Positions 8,771 to 16,503 of a DNA stretch of 64,000 nt are shown here, piece after piece. Made by a program: the position numbers and the translations under genes. Where the stretch lies: the NCBI RefSeq assembly GCF_023501975.1, contig NZ_JAMFLH010000011.1:62001-126000 (forward strand), given 5' to 3'. Below the pieces are notes generated by a model. The model made no database searches and had not been told where the DNA came from. It saw only the letters and a program-made list of their open reading frames with translations. How positions within the stretch are numbered: position 1 is the stretch's first letter; each line of letters starts with the position of its first letter. The stretch is from Altererythrobacter sp. KTW20L. GTDB lineage: Bacteria; Pseudomonadota; Alphaproteobacteria; Sphingomonadales; Sphingomonadaceae.

Positions 8771-9360
8771 GCGGGGCCTTTCTGCACGGTAATGGCAATC
8801 CAGTCGCGCATGACCTTGTCCATACCGCTGTCGCGATAGTCCAGTACCTCTACGAGCGACCAGTCGTGCGCGGCGTAGAGCGCCATCAGGTCATCGCGTG
8901 GCGGGAAATTGTATAGCCGACCCAGCGCATCGCGGGCGTCGCCCTGGCCCAGTTTGTAGTTGGCGAAGAACCATCCGCCCGGCCTAAGCGCCCGGAATAT
9001 CCGCGCCAGCACGTGGGCCAACCCCTCGATGGGCTGGTGGTGGAGCGAAGCGTGGGCCCAGACCGCGTCGTAGCCAGCCTCGGCATCAAGCTGGCCGAAT
9101 TCCATCTGCCGGGCGGGGCGACCGAGCTTCTCCGCTGCCAGCTCGGCCATGCTGGCGGTTCCGTCGGTAGCATCGACGACAAAGCCGTGCGCCTCCATCC
9201 GCGCCGCATCGCGTCCGTCGCCGCACCCCAGTTCGAGGATGTGGGCACCCGGGTCGAGGCGGGCACAAAAGGGGTCGAGAAACTTCGAGTGCGGGTAAGG
9301 GAATGCCTCCGCCCATTTACGGGCGTGCTGCTGGTAGAAATCGCGGGTCGCCGGGTCCAT
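8767..9360 (-). CDS. Class I SAM-dependent methyltransferase
   Basis: This 197-residue protein has a Rossmann-fold methyltransferase core: the SAM-binding motif ILELGCGDGRDA near residue 40, the acidic loop VDATDG, and LRPGGWFFANYKLG near residue 130. The N-terminus DFYQQHARKWAEAFPYP is typical of small bacterial methyltransferases annotated only by fold, so substrate is unknown. It overlaps the MOSC gene downstream by 4 bases and is divergent from the PhzF gene with 41 bp between. Confidence 0.85.
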   Translation of the reverse strand: MDPATRDFYQQHARKWAEAFPYPHSKFLDPFCARLDPGAHILELGCGDGRDAARMEAHGFVVDATDGTASMAELAAEKLGRPARQMEFGQLDAEAGYDAVWAHASLHHQPIEGLAHVLARIFRALRPGGWFFANYKLGQGDARDALGRLYNFPPRDDLMALYAAHDWSLVEVLDYRDSGMDKVMRDWIAITVQKGPA

Positions 9361-9401
9361 CGGGCCAGACTAGGATAGCGGGATGGAAAAGGCGATGATT
9401 C

Positions 9402-10244
9402 ATGAAGCTCGATCTGGTTGACGTTTTCGGTACCGGCCCGCTCAGCGGCAATCCGCTGGCTGTAGTGGGGGGTGGCGAGGAACTGGACACCCCGCAGATG
9501 TTGCGCTTGACCCAGTGGCTCGGCTTTTCCGAAACCACCTTCCTCTTGCCGCCGACCGATCCTGCGGCGGATTACCGGGTGCGGATATTCTATCCGGCGG
9601 GCGAACTGCCCTTTGCCGGGCATCCCACGCTGGGTTCAGCCTTTGCCTGGGCAGCGGCAGGGGGCAGGCCTCGCCGGTCCGGCGTGGTCGTGCAGCAATG
9701 CGAGGCAGGTCTGATCGAAGTGCGGCTGTCAGGCGACATGCTGTCCTTCGCCGCGCCACCCTTCACCCGCTATGGCCCGCTGAGCGAGGACGAGGCAGCC
9801 GAAGCGGCGCGCATCGCAGGGGTCGATCCGGCGGCGATTGTCGAAGCGGTGCATGTCGCGAACGGGCCGAAATGGCAGCTGCTGCGCCTGGCCTCTGCCG
9901 CCGAAGTGCTCGCCGCCAGCCCTGCGGCGCGCGCGCCAATCGGCACCGATGTGGGCCTTGCCGGACCGTGTGATCCGGGCAGCGCAGCCGATTGGGAGCT
10001 GCGCGCCTTTTTCGCTAACCAGCAAGGCGTCTTGGTGGAGGATCCGGTGACCGGCAGCTTCAACGCCGGCGTTGCCATGCACCTGTTCGCCAGCGGATTG
10101 GCGCGGGGAAGCTATGTGGCGGGTCAGGGTCAGGCGACCGGAGCCGATGGCCGGGTGATGTGCGAGCAGGACGAAAGCGGGCAGGTGTGGATCGGCGGGC
10201 GATGCGCGATGGTGGCGCGGGATGGCGAACTGCCCAATTTATAG
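9402..10244 (+). CDS. PhzF family isomerase/epimerase
   Basis: This 280-residue protein belongs to the PhzF fold shared with diaminopimelate epimerase. It begins with KLDLVDVFGTGPLSGNPLAVV, whose GNPLAVV is the family signature. It also has GELPFAGHPTLGSAFAW and, near residue 215, EDPVTGSFNAGVA. The conserved catalytic-acid region corresponds to the early GNPLAVVGGGEELD. PhzF itself isomerises a dihydrohydroxyanthranilate in phenazine synthesis, but no phenazine genes are here, so this is one of the many housekeeping homologues of unknown substrate. Confidence 0.9.
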   Translation: MKLDLVDVFGTGPLSGNPLAVVGGGEELDTPQMLRLTQWLGFSETTFLLPPTDPAADYRVRIFYPAGELPFAGHPTLGSAFAWAAAGGRPRRSGVVVQQCEAGLIEVRLSGDMLSFAAPPFTRYGPLSEDEAAEAARIAGVDPAAIVEAVHVANGPKWQLLRLASAAEVLAASPAARAPIGTDVGLAGPCDPGSAADWELRAFFANQQGVLVEDPVTGSFNAGVAMHLFASGLARGSYVAGQGQATGADGRVMCEQDESGQVWIGGRCAMVARDGELPNL

Positions 10245-10251
10245 CGCAACC

Positions 10252-10289
10252 CCGTTCGCCGGTGTCTCGACTTCGCTCGACACGAACGG
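10252..10289. repeat. Interspersed palindromic repeat
   Basis: Nested inverted repeats CCGTTCG/CGAACGG and GTGTC/GACAC bracket the core TCGACTTCGCTC. This sequence type, translated or not, recurs between genes in many sphingomonad genomes as a REP-like element. Only one copy lies in this window. It separates the convergent PhzF and rlmN genes and may work as a transcript-end hairpin. Confidence 0.6.
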
Positions 10290-10302
10290 AACTGGTGCGG
10301 GC

Positions 10303-11562
10303 CTAGGCCTCCAGCGCGGCCTGCTTTTCCTCGGCCAGCCGGTCAAGCTCGGCGCGGCTTTTCTTTTCGGCGCTGGTTTTCAACTGCCCGCAGGCGGCAT
10401 CGATATCGCGGCCGCGCGGGGTGCGGACGGGGGCCGAAATGCCGCCCTCGAACACGATATTGGAGAACCGCCTGATCCGTTCCGGCGTCGAGCATTCATA
10501 GGTCGCGCCGGGCCACGGGTTGAACGGGATCAGGTTGACCTTGGCGGGCAGGTCATAGTGCCGCAGCAGCCGCACCAGTTCGCGCGCATCCTCGTCGCTG
10601 TCGTTCTTGTCCTTCAGCATCACGTATTCGAACGTGATGCGGCGGGCATTGCTGGCGCCGGGATAGTCGGCGCAGGCCTGGAGTAATTGCTCGATGCCGT
10701 ACTTGCGGTTGATCGGGACGATCTCGTCGCGCACGTCCTTGGTCACCGCGTGGAGGCTGACGGCCAGGTTGACCCCGATCTCCTCGCCACAGCGGGCCAT
10801 CATCGGCACCACGCCGCTGGTGGAGAGCGTAATGCGGCGCTTCGACAGGGCCAGGCCATCGCCGTCCATCACCAGTTGCAGCGCATCGCGCACGTTGTCG
10901 AAATTATACAGCGGCTCGCCCATGCCCATCATCACGATGTTGGTCAGCAGGCGGCCGTCAGAGGTATATTCGGAAGCCTCTTCGGCCTCATCGTCGGGAA
11001 CGATGAAGTCCATGCGGCCCTTGGGCCATTCGCCCAGCGCGTCGCGCGCCAGCATGACCTGGCCGACAATCTCGCCTGGGGTGAGGTTGCGCACCAGACG
11101 CATGGTCCCGGTGTGGCAGAACCGGCAGTTGAGCGTGCAGCCGACCTGGCTGGAGACGCACAGGGTTCCGCGGTCGGCATCGGGGATGAAGACCATCTCG
11201 AAATCGTGGCCGTCGGCCGTGCGCAGCAGCCATTTGCGGGTGCCGTCGGTACTGTGCTGCGCCTCGATTATCTCTGGACGGCCGATGACAAAGCGCTGTT
11301 CCAGCCACGGGCGCATGGTCTTGGCAATGTCGGTCATCGCCTCGAAGTCGGTCACGCCGCGATGGTACAGCCAATGGAACAACTGTTTGGCGCGCAGCTT
11401 CGCAGCCTTGGCATCGAGCCCGGCCTCGGCCAGCAGTTCGGCGATGCGCTTTTTCGGCAGGCCCATCAGGTCCACGCGGCCATCGGCGCGCGGCGTGATG
11501 TCACGCGCCACGGGAACCGGATCAATCTGGCCCGGGATCGGCATGAGCTGGGTGTCTGGCAT
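10303..11562 (-). CDS. rlmN: 23S rRNA/tRNA adenine-C2 methyltransferase RlmN
   Basis: RlmN is a radical-SAM enzyme that methylates C2 of A2503 in 23S rRNA and A37 in some tRNAs. The 419-residue protein shows the iron-sulfur motif CTLNCRFC (C142, C146, C149), an N-terminal accessory domain ([10 protein letters not shown]), the GMGEPL motif, and the C-terminal mirror cysteine in IDAACGQL (about C391) that carries the methyl group. Length is at the upper end for the family because of a short charged tail. It stands alone between a REP-like element and a divergent outer-membrane protein gene. Confidence 0.95.
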   Translation of the reverse strand: MPDTQLMPIPGQIDPVPVARDITPRADGRVDLMGLPKKRIAELLAEAGLDAKAAKLRAKQLFHWLYHRGVTDFEAMTDIAKTMRPWLEQRFVIGRPEIIEAQHSTDGTRKWLLRTADGHDFEMVFIPDADRGTLCVSSQVGCTLNCRFCHTGTMRLVRNLTPGEIVGQVMLARDALGEWPKGRMDFIVPDDEAEEASEYTSDGRLLTNIVMMGMGEPLYNFDNVRDALQLVMDGDGLALSKRRITLSTSGVVPMMARCGEEIGVNLAVSLHAVTKDVRDEIVPINRKYGIEQLLQACADYPGASNARRITFEYVMLKDKNDSDEDARELVRLLRHYDLPAKVNLIPFNPWPGATYECSTPERIRRFSNIVFEGGISAPVRTPRGRDIDAACGQLKTSAEKKSRAELDRLAEEKQAALEA

Positions 11563-11677
11563 GATTGGCGGGCATATAGTGCACCATGAGCAATTTAGCC
11601 AGTGCGCGTGCGCGAACGGGGGTCATCGACCAAGGTTCCGCAACTTGTCGCACTGCAGCTTCGGTTCATCGATCACT

Positions 11678-11697
11678 ATGTGACTAAAAAATCACAT
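11678..11697. promoter_or_regulatory. 20-bp inverted repeat upstream of the outer-membrane protein gene
   Basis: ATGTGA-CTAAAAAA-TCACAT is an exact inverted repeat about 100 bases ahead of the beta-barrel gene. The half-sites resemble CRP/FNR-type TGTGA/TCACA, but the spacer is 8 rather than the usual 6 bases, so the regulator is uncertain. Confidence 0.45.
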
Positions 11698-11798
11698 GTT
11701 TCTTGTTGTGTGAGGTTCATGAAACTCCCCGCCCCGCCACACATTCCCGCTGTCCCGGCACGAACATTTCGTCGGGATTGAGAGAATGGAGATTACCA

Positions 11799-12458
11799 AT
11801 GAAAAAGGGTTTTGCACTCGTCCTGGCCGCCGGTTCGGTGGTGGGGCTGGCTACACCGGCCCTGGCGCAGGACGCCACCTTCACCGGCCCCCGGGCGGAA
11901 GTGCTGGTCGGATATGACCACCTGCGTCCCGGCAGCAGCGAAGATTTCGACAACGATGACGACTTCAACCGTTCGATCGACGATGTGGCTTACGGCGTCG
12001 GCGCCGGCTTCGATTTCGGCATGGGCGGGCTGGTACTCGGCGTGGAAGGGGAATGGATGATGTCCAATGCTTCGACCCAGTTCGAGACCACGTCCTTCAC
12101 GACCTTCGGCGTTTCCAACTTCGAAGTGGGCCGCGATCTCTATGCCGGTGCCCGCGCCGGTTTCGCGGTGACACCAAGCACGCTGCTCTATGCCAAGGGC
12201 GGATATACCAACACCCGCCTCAACATCCTCGCGAGCGATAATGCCACCGACACCCGCACCAAGGCCAAGCTTGACGGGTGGCGCGCTGGTGCTGGTGTCG
12301 AGCAGATGCTCAACGACAACGTCTATGCCAAGGTCGAGTATCGCTATTCGAACTACCAGCGCGGCGAATTCGAAGCGCCGAGCGGCCTCGAAAGCGACCG
12401 CTTCGATGTCGACCTTGACCGTCACCAGGTGATGGTAGGCTTCGGTGCTCGGTTCTAA
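11799..12458 (+). CDS. Outer-membrane beta-barrel protein (OmpA/Omp25-like)
   Basis: This 219-residue protein has a signal peptide (MKKGFALVLAAGSVVGLA, cut after PALAQ) and eight-strand-type barrel sequence. Alternating strands include AEVLVGYDHL, GVGAGFDFGMGGLVLGVEGEW, LYAGARAGFAV, YAKGGYTNT and VYAKVEYRYSNYQ, and it ends in VMVGFGARF with the terminal Phe recognised by the BAM complex. This is the common Omp25/opacity-type porin-family fold. The start is set at the Met of the signal peptide, 10 bases after a GGAGA ribosome site. A strong hairpin follows the stop. Confidence 0.88.
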   Translation: MKKGFALVLAAGSVVGLATPALAQDATFTGPRAEVLVGYDHLRPGSSEDFDNDDDFNRSIDDVAYGVGAGFDFGMGGLVLGVEGEWMMSNASTQFETTSFTTFGVSNFEVGRDLYAGARAGFAVTPSTLLYAKGGYTNTRLNILASDNATDTRTKAKLDGWRAGAGVEQMLNDNVYAKVEYRYSNYQRGEFEAPSGLESDRFDVDLDRHQVMVGFGARF

Positions 12459-12485
12459 CTTACCGTAAAGCGTAAAAAAAGCGGG

Positions 12486-12517
12486 CAGGCCGGGGAGCGA
12501 TCTCCGGCCTGTTCTCT
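12486..12517 (+). terminator. Rho-independent terminator after the beta-barrel gene
   Basis: CAGGCCGG and CCGGCCTG pair around a short loop, followed by TTCTCTT. It lies 27 bases after the stop codon and also faces the end of the convergent IalB-like gene. Confidence 0.7.
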
Positions 12518-12526
12518 TAGAGGGGG

Positions 12527-13015
12527 TCAGGGATTACGCGCGCAGCCCACGGTCGCAGCATCCATGGCCGTAGCCGCGCCATCAAGGCTGTAGCGATCGG
12601 TGAACAGCCGCCCCTGGCTATCCCGCCCGCTGACCTGCATGGAACTGGCGGCGCGCATTGCCGCCACGATCTGTGCGTCGGACTGCCGGTCTGCGGCAAA
12701 GGCGTTCCTGCCTGATCCGGCCAGGTCGAAACGCTGACCGCCAATCGCCAGGCGGGCCGTGGTGCCCGCTTGCAGGTCGCGCGACAGGCGAAAGTGCAAC
12801 TGGCCGCGCACTTGCAGTCGCGGCCATGTACCCACGCTGGCCGAGGCTGCGGCACTCCCGTCAGACGCCGAGGCTTCAGTCGCCGCGATGGCATAGCAGC
12901 GCGGTACGTCCACATCCCTGAATGCCCCCCATTGCCCGAATACGCCCAGGCTGTCGCGGGCCATGGCTGGCGCGGCGATCAGGGCGAGGGGCAGCAGGAG
13001 GGCAAGGCGGCGCAT
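12527..13015 (-). CDS. Secreted protein, IalB-like
   Basis: This 162-residue exported protein has a signal peptide (MRRLALLLPLALIAAPAMA). The mature start DSLGVFGQWGAFRD, followed by PRCYAIAATEA and later the tail with GCARNP, recalls the invasion-associated locus B family, in which two conserved cysteines form a disulfide. The similarity is modest and the physiological role is unknown. It is convergent with the beta-barrel gene and divergent from the YqiJ-like gene. Confidence 0.65.
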   Translation of the reverse strand: MRRLALLLPLALIAAPAMARDSLGVFGQWGAFRDVDVPRCYAIAATEASASDGSAAASASVGTWPRLQVRGQLHFRLSRDLQAGTTARLAIGGQRFDLAGSGRNAFAADRQSDAQIVAAMRAASSMQVSGRDSQGRLFTDRYSLDGAATAMDAATVGCARNP

Positions 13016-13166
13016 CTTCCCCGCGTTATCGCATGGAGAACGCGGCGTAAAATCGTATCGGCAAATTTCGGTTTTTCTGGCTCTGCCAACAGCTTCATGG
13101 CACCATCGTTAGAACGGAGGGGCACCGAGAGACTTGGCCCCGGGGGAAAGCGCAGACGCGTTCAAG

Positions 13167-13805
13167 ATGGATCTGCTGGCTGATCATAACCTGCCGTTTG
13201 CCATCGCGCTGGGCGCGATGCTCTTGTTGTCGCTGATCCAGATCATCGGCGTGAGCGACCTGTTCAGCGCCGACGTAGATGCGGACATCGATGCCGGTGC
13301 TTCGTTCGATGGCTCCACTTCGCTGATGGGTGGCATCACCACGCTGCTCGGCATTGGGCGGGTGCCGTTCCTCGTGTGGCTGATGGTTTTCCTGTTCCTG
13401 TTCGCCGCGATCGGCCTTGGCATCCAGGAACTCGCCGAGAACCTGACAGGCGGGCCGCTCTATAACTGGCTCGCGGCGCTGTTTTCCGCCGGAGCAACCT
13501 TGCCGACCACTGCCGTGCTGGTGCGCCCGCTGGGCAGGATAATGCCGCAGGACGAAACCGATGCGGTCCATGTGGAAACGCTGGTCGGCCGCCGAGCAGT
13601 GATCACCATCGGCCGCGCCGCCAGCGGCTCGCCAGCCCGCGCCAGGGTGCTCGATTTTCACGGCACGACCCATCACGTGATGGTTGAGCCGCACGAGGCG
13701 GGCAGCGAAATCCACGAGGGCGAGGAAGTGCTCCTCGTCCGCCGCGAGGGGGCGGTTTTCTTCGGCATGCCACTGGCCGAACGGCGCCTCTCACCGCTCG
13801 ACTGA
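13167..13805 (+). CDS. YqiJ-like membrane protein with OB-fold tail
   Basis: This 212-residue protein has an N-terminal membrane helix (NLPFAIALGAMLLLSLIQII), a second hydrophobic stretch (VWLMVFLFLFAAIGLGIQEL), a third around YNWLAALFSAGATLP, and a soluble C-terminal domain (ETLVGRRAVITIGRAASG...EEVLLVRREG) matching the OB-fold of YqiJ/NfeD-type proteins. Such genes almost always sit directly before a flotillin gene, as here, with a 37-bp gap. The start chosen is the internal ATG before the first helix; a longer GTG/TTG frame adds 11 unsupported residues. Confidence 0.82.
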   Translation: MDLLADHNLPFAIALGAMLLLSLIQIIGVSDLFSADVDADIDAGASFDGSTSLMGGITTLLGIGRVPFLVWLMVFLFLFAAIGLGIQELAENLTGGPLYNWLAALFSAGATLPTTAVLVRPLGRIMPQDETDAVHVETLVGRRAVITIGRAASGSPARARVLDFHGTTHHVMVEPHEAGSEIHEGEEVLLVRREGAVFFGMPLAERRLSPLD

Positions 13806-13842
13806 ACCGTTTTTAGCCACTTAATTGCTTCGAGGAACGACC

Positions 13843-15597
13843 ATGGACGACCTGCTGCCATCCACAATTATCCTTCCTGCCGTTGCAGTTATCGCCTTCT
13901 TTGCCGTACTGATCTTCCTCGCCAAACTCTACCGCCGCGCGTCCAAGGAAATCGCCTTTGTCCGCACCGGCGTGGGCGGCGAGAAAGTGGTGATGAACGG
14001 CGGCGCGCTGGTGCTGCCGGTGTTCCACGAGACCATGCCGGTCAACATGAACACGCTCGTCCTGCCGGTGGTGCGTCGCGATAGCGAGGCGCTGATTACG
14101 CTCGACCGCTTGCGGATCGATGTGAAGGCCGAATTCTACGTCCGCGTCCGCCCCGATGCCAGTGCCATCGCCATGGCCGCACAGACGCTGGGCCAGCGCA
14201 CGATGCAGCCCGAACTGCTCAAGGATCTGGTTGAAGGCAAGTTCGTCGATGCCCTGCGCTCGGTTGCAGCGGGCATGACCATGAACGAGTTGCACGAACA
14301 GCGCGCCGATTTCGTGCAGAAGGTGCAGCAGGTTTCGTCGAACGACCTGGCCATGAACGGGCTGGAGCTGGAATCGGTCTCGCTGACCGGGCTGGACCAG
14401 ACTTCCATAGAGCACTTCAATGCCAACAACGCTTTCGACGCCGAGGGCCTGACCAAGCTGACCGAGCAGATCGAAGCGCGCAAGAAGCTGCGCAACGATA
14501 TCGAGCAGGATACCCGCGTCCAGATCGAGACCAAGAACCTCGAAGCCAGCCAGCGCAGTTTCGAGATCAGCCGTGACCAGGAATTTGCCCGGCTGGAGCA
14601 GGAACGCGAAGTCGAGATGCGCCGCGCCAAGCAGGGAGCCGAAGTCGCGCGCGAACAGGCAGAGCGCAGCCGCGAAGCACAGGTAGCGCAGATCGATGCC
14701 AAGAAGCTGGTCGATTCGCAGCAGATCGAAGCTGACCGGCTGGTCGAGGAGGCGCGGATTGCCCAGGTCCAGGCGCTCGAGATCGCCCGGCAGGAACAGC
14801 AGATCGCGGTGCAGAACAAGAGCCGCGAGGAAAGCCAGGCCAAGGCCGAGGCAGATGCCGCGCGCGCTCTGGCCGTGGCGGCGGAGGAACAGGTTTCGAC
14901 CAGTCGCCAGACCGAGATCGCCGAGCGTGACAAGCGGATCGAACTGATCGAGGCAGCCAAGGTTGCCGAGCGCGATGCCATCGCCATCAAGGTCCAGGCC
15001 GAGGCCGAGAAGGACGCCGCCACCAACCGCGCTGCCGCGGTCAAGTTGGAAGCCCAGGGCGAGGCCGACGCCGAGAAGCTGCGCGCCGATGCGGCTCGCG
15101 TCCGATTCGAAGTGGAAGCCGCGGGCCAGCGGGCGATCAACGAGGCGGCCAATATCCTCTCGTCCAACCAGATCAGCCTGCAGACCAAGATGGCCCTGCT
15201 CAAGGTCCTGCCCGAAATGATCCGCGAAAGCGCCAAGCCGATGGAGGCGATCGATTCTATCAAGATCGTCCAGGTCGATGGCCTGACCCAGCGTACGGGC
15301 GGCGCGGGCGGTTCGGCGAGCGCGGGCGGCGGATCGGGCAATGCCTCGACCGGCAATCTTGCCAACGATGCAGTCAGCGCGGCGCTGGCCTATCGCGCCC
15401 AGGCGCCGGTACTGGACGGGCTGATGAAGGAACTGGGGCTGGATGGCTCCTCTCTGGGCGGGCTGGCCGCAGGCGGTGCTACCGCTGCCCAGCCGATGGC
15501 TGCCGAAACTGCCGAGCCGGATGAAGAGCCCAAGTCGAAGGCGAAAGCGGACAAGCCCGCGCCCACACCTGACGCGACAGAGGGTGAGGCGGAGTAG
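13843..15597 (+). CDS. yqiK: Flotillin family protein YqiK
   Basis: This 584-residue membrane scaffold has a single N-terminal transmembrane helix (ILPAVAVIAFFAVLIFL), an SPFH/band-7 domain (about residues 35-200, with KEIAFVRTGVGGEKVV and DKEFYVRVRP-type strands), then a very long Glu/Ala/Arg/Gln-rich coiled coil (about 200-440). A Gly/Ser-rich linker and an acidic-basic low-complexity tail end it. It pairs with the YqiJ-like gene upstream. Flotillins organise membrane microdomains; in E. coli YqiK affects motility and membrane stress. An AGGAACG ribosome site supports the chosen ATG. Confidence 0.9.
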   Translation: MDDLLPSTIILPAVAVIAFFAVLIFLAKLYRRASKEIAFVRTGVGGEKVVMNGGALVLPVFHETMPVNMNTLVLPVVRRDSEALITLDRLRIDVKAEFYVRVRPDASAIAMAAQTLGQRTMQPELLKDLVEGKFVDALRSVAAGMTMNELHEQRADFVQKVQQVSSNDLAMNGLELESVSLTGLDQTSIEHFNANNAFDAEGLTKLTEQIEARKKLRNDIEQDTRVQIETKNLEASQRSFEISRDQEFARLEQEREVEMRRAKQGAEVAREQAERSREAQVAQIDAKKLVDSQQIEADRLVEEARIAQVQALEIARQEQQIAVQNKSREESQAKAEADAARALAVAAEEQVSTSRQTEIAERDKRIELIEAAKVAERDAIAIKVQAEAEKDAATNRAAAVKLEAQGEADAEKLRADAARVRFEVEAAGQRAINEAANILSSNQISLQTKMALLKVLPEMIRESAKPMEAIDSIKIVQVDGLTQRTGGAGGSASAGGGSGNASTGNLANDAVSAALAYRAQAPVLDGLMKELGLDGSSLGGLAAGGATAAQPMAAETAEPDEEPKSKAKADKPAPTPDATEGEAE

Positions 15598-15621
15598 CCG
15601 CGCCCAGCTAGTCTGCGTCCG

Positions 15622-15825
15622 CTAGGCTTCGTAAAGGTCCAGCCAGGCCATCACGTCTGTTTCGGTTGCCAGGAACAGGCCTTGCTGCACCTCTTCGGGC
15701 TGCTGGGCGGCAATCCGCATGGCACCGGCTAGCGGGCCATAGAACAGCGTTTCGGGCGCGCCGCCTTCGGCATCCCGGTCGAGGTGGTAGAGGCGGACAG
15801 TCGCCCCGCTGGAGGTGCCGCGCAT
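15622..15825 (-). CDS. Small conserved-looking protein, 67 residues
   Basis: This short protein (MRGTSSGATVRLYHLDRD...ATETDVMAWLDLYEA) is not recognised. It has no signal peptide or membrane segment and mixes acidic and hydrophobic residues, with a well-ordered composition. Its start overlaps the DUF4169 stop as TGATG, the last step of a tightly coupled four-gene operon (lytic transglycosylase, greB, DUF4169, this gene). That coupling, rather than homology, is the main evidence that it is real. Confidence 0.6.
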   Translation of the reverse strand: MRGTSSGATVRLYHLDRDAEGGAPETLFYGPLAGAMRIAAQQPEEVQQGLFLATETDVMAWLDLYEA

Positions 15826-16004
15826 CAGTCCGGCTCCCGCCTGACACCATCGAGCAGGGCGGCGGCGCGGGCCTCGTCGGCCTTTCGCGCGGCCTTTGTT
15901 GCCTTGCTCTCGCCATGGACGGCGCGGTTGGCCTGTGCTTCCCGCTCTTTCGCATTTCGTGCCCGATCCTTGCGGGCCATGCGCAGGTTGACGATCTCGG
16001 CCAT
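15825..16004 (-). CDS. DUF4169 family small basic protein
   Basis: This 59-residue protein matches the DUF4169 pattern: MAEIVNLRMARKDRARNAKE near the start, then EAQANRAVHGESKATK and a conserved end with LDGVRREPD. It is highly charged and probably a single long helix; no function is known. Its start overlaps the greB stop as ATGA. The longer in-frame Met would run into greB and is not needed. Confidence 0.8.
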   Translation of the reverse strand: MAEIVNLRMARKDRARNAKEREAQANRAVHGESKATKAARKADEARAAALLDGVRREPD

Positions 16005-16498
16005 CAGTCTGCACCCGCAGGATAGGCAATCGCCAGCACTTCCCACTCGGCGCTTCCACCCGGCAGGTGCACCGTGCGCAAGTCCCCCACCGTCGCACCA
16101 CGCAAGGCCCGCGCGATGGGCGCACTCCAGCCGATCCGTCCTGCCGAGGCATCCTGCTCGTCATCGCCCACCAGCATTACCTGCCGCTCATTGTCATCTT
16201 CATCCACCATGGTCACCGTCGCGCCGAACCACACGCGGGTGTGGTCGGGCTGGGCGGCGGGATCGATCACCTTGGCGGCCTTCATCCGGCGGGCAAGGTG
16301 GGCCAGCTCACGGTCGATCTCGCGCATGCGCTTGCGCCCGTAAAGATAGTCGCCGTTCTCCGACCGGTCGCCATTGCCGGCCGCCCAGCTGACGATCTCG
16401 ACGATCGCCGGACGATCGGTACCGAGCAACTGGTCGTAGCGCGCCTTCAGCGCTGCAAGACCGGCAGGCGTGATTGGATTGGTCGCAACCTGTGCCAC
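16004..16498 (-). CDS. greB: Transcription elongation factor GreB
   Basis: GreB rescues backtracked RNA polymerase by stimulating transcript cleavage through its N-terminal coiled coil. This 164-residue copy begins at GTG (VAQVATNPITPAGLAALK), five bases after the stop of the upstream transglycosylase gene. The diagnostic segment GDRSENGDYLYGRKRMREID contains the acidic tip residues of the coiled coil. The C-terminal FKBP-like domain runs from VWFGATVTMVDEDD to GSAEWEVLAIAY. Its TGA overlaps the next start. Confidence 0.92.
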   Translation of the reverse strand: MAQVATNPITPAGLAALKARYDQLLGTDRPAIVEIVSWAAGNGDRSENGDYLYGRKRMREIDRELAHLARRMKAAKVIDPAAQPDHTRVWFGATVTMVDEDDNERQVMLVGDDEQDASAGRIGWSAPIARALRGATVGDLRTVHLPGGSAEWEVLAIAYPAGAD

Positions 16499-16503
16499 GG
16501 ATT

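Noticed and set aside
11678-11697. Canonical CRP site
   Set aside because: The spacer is 8 bases, not 6, so I report it only as an inverted repeat of unknown binder.
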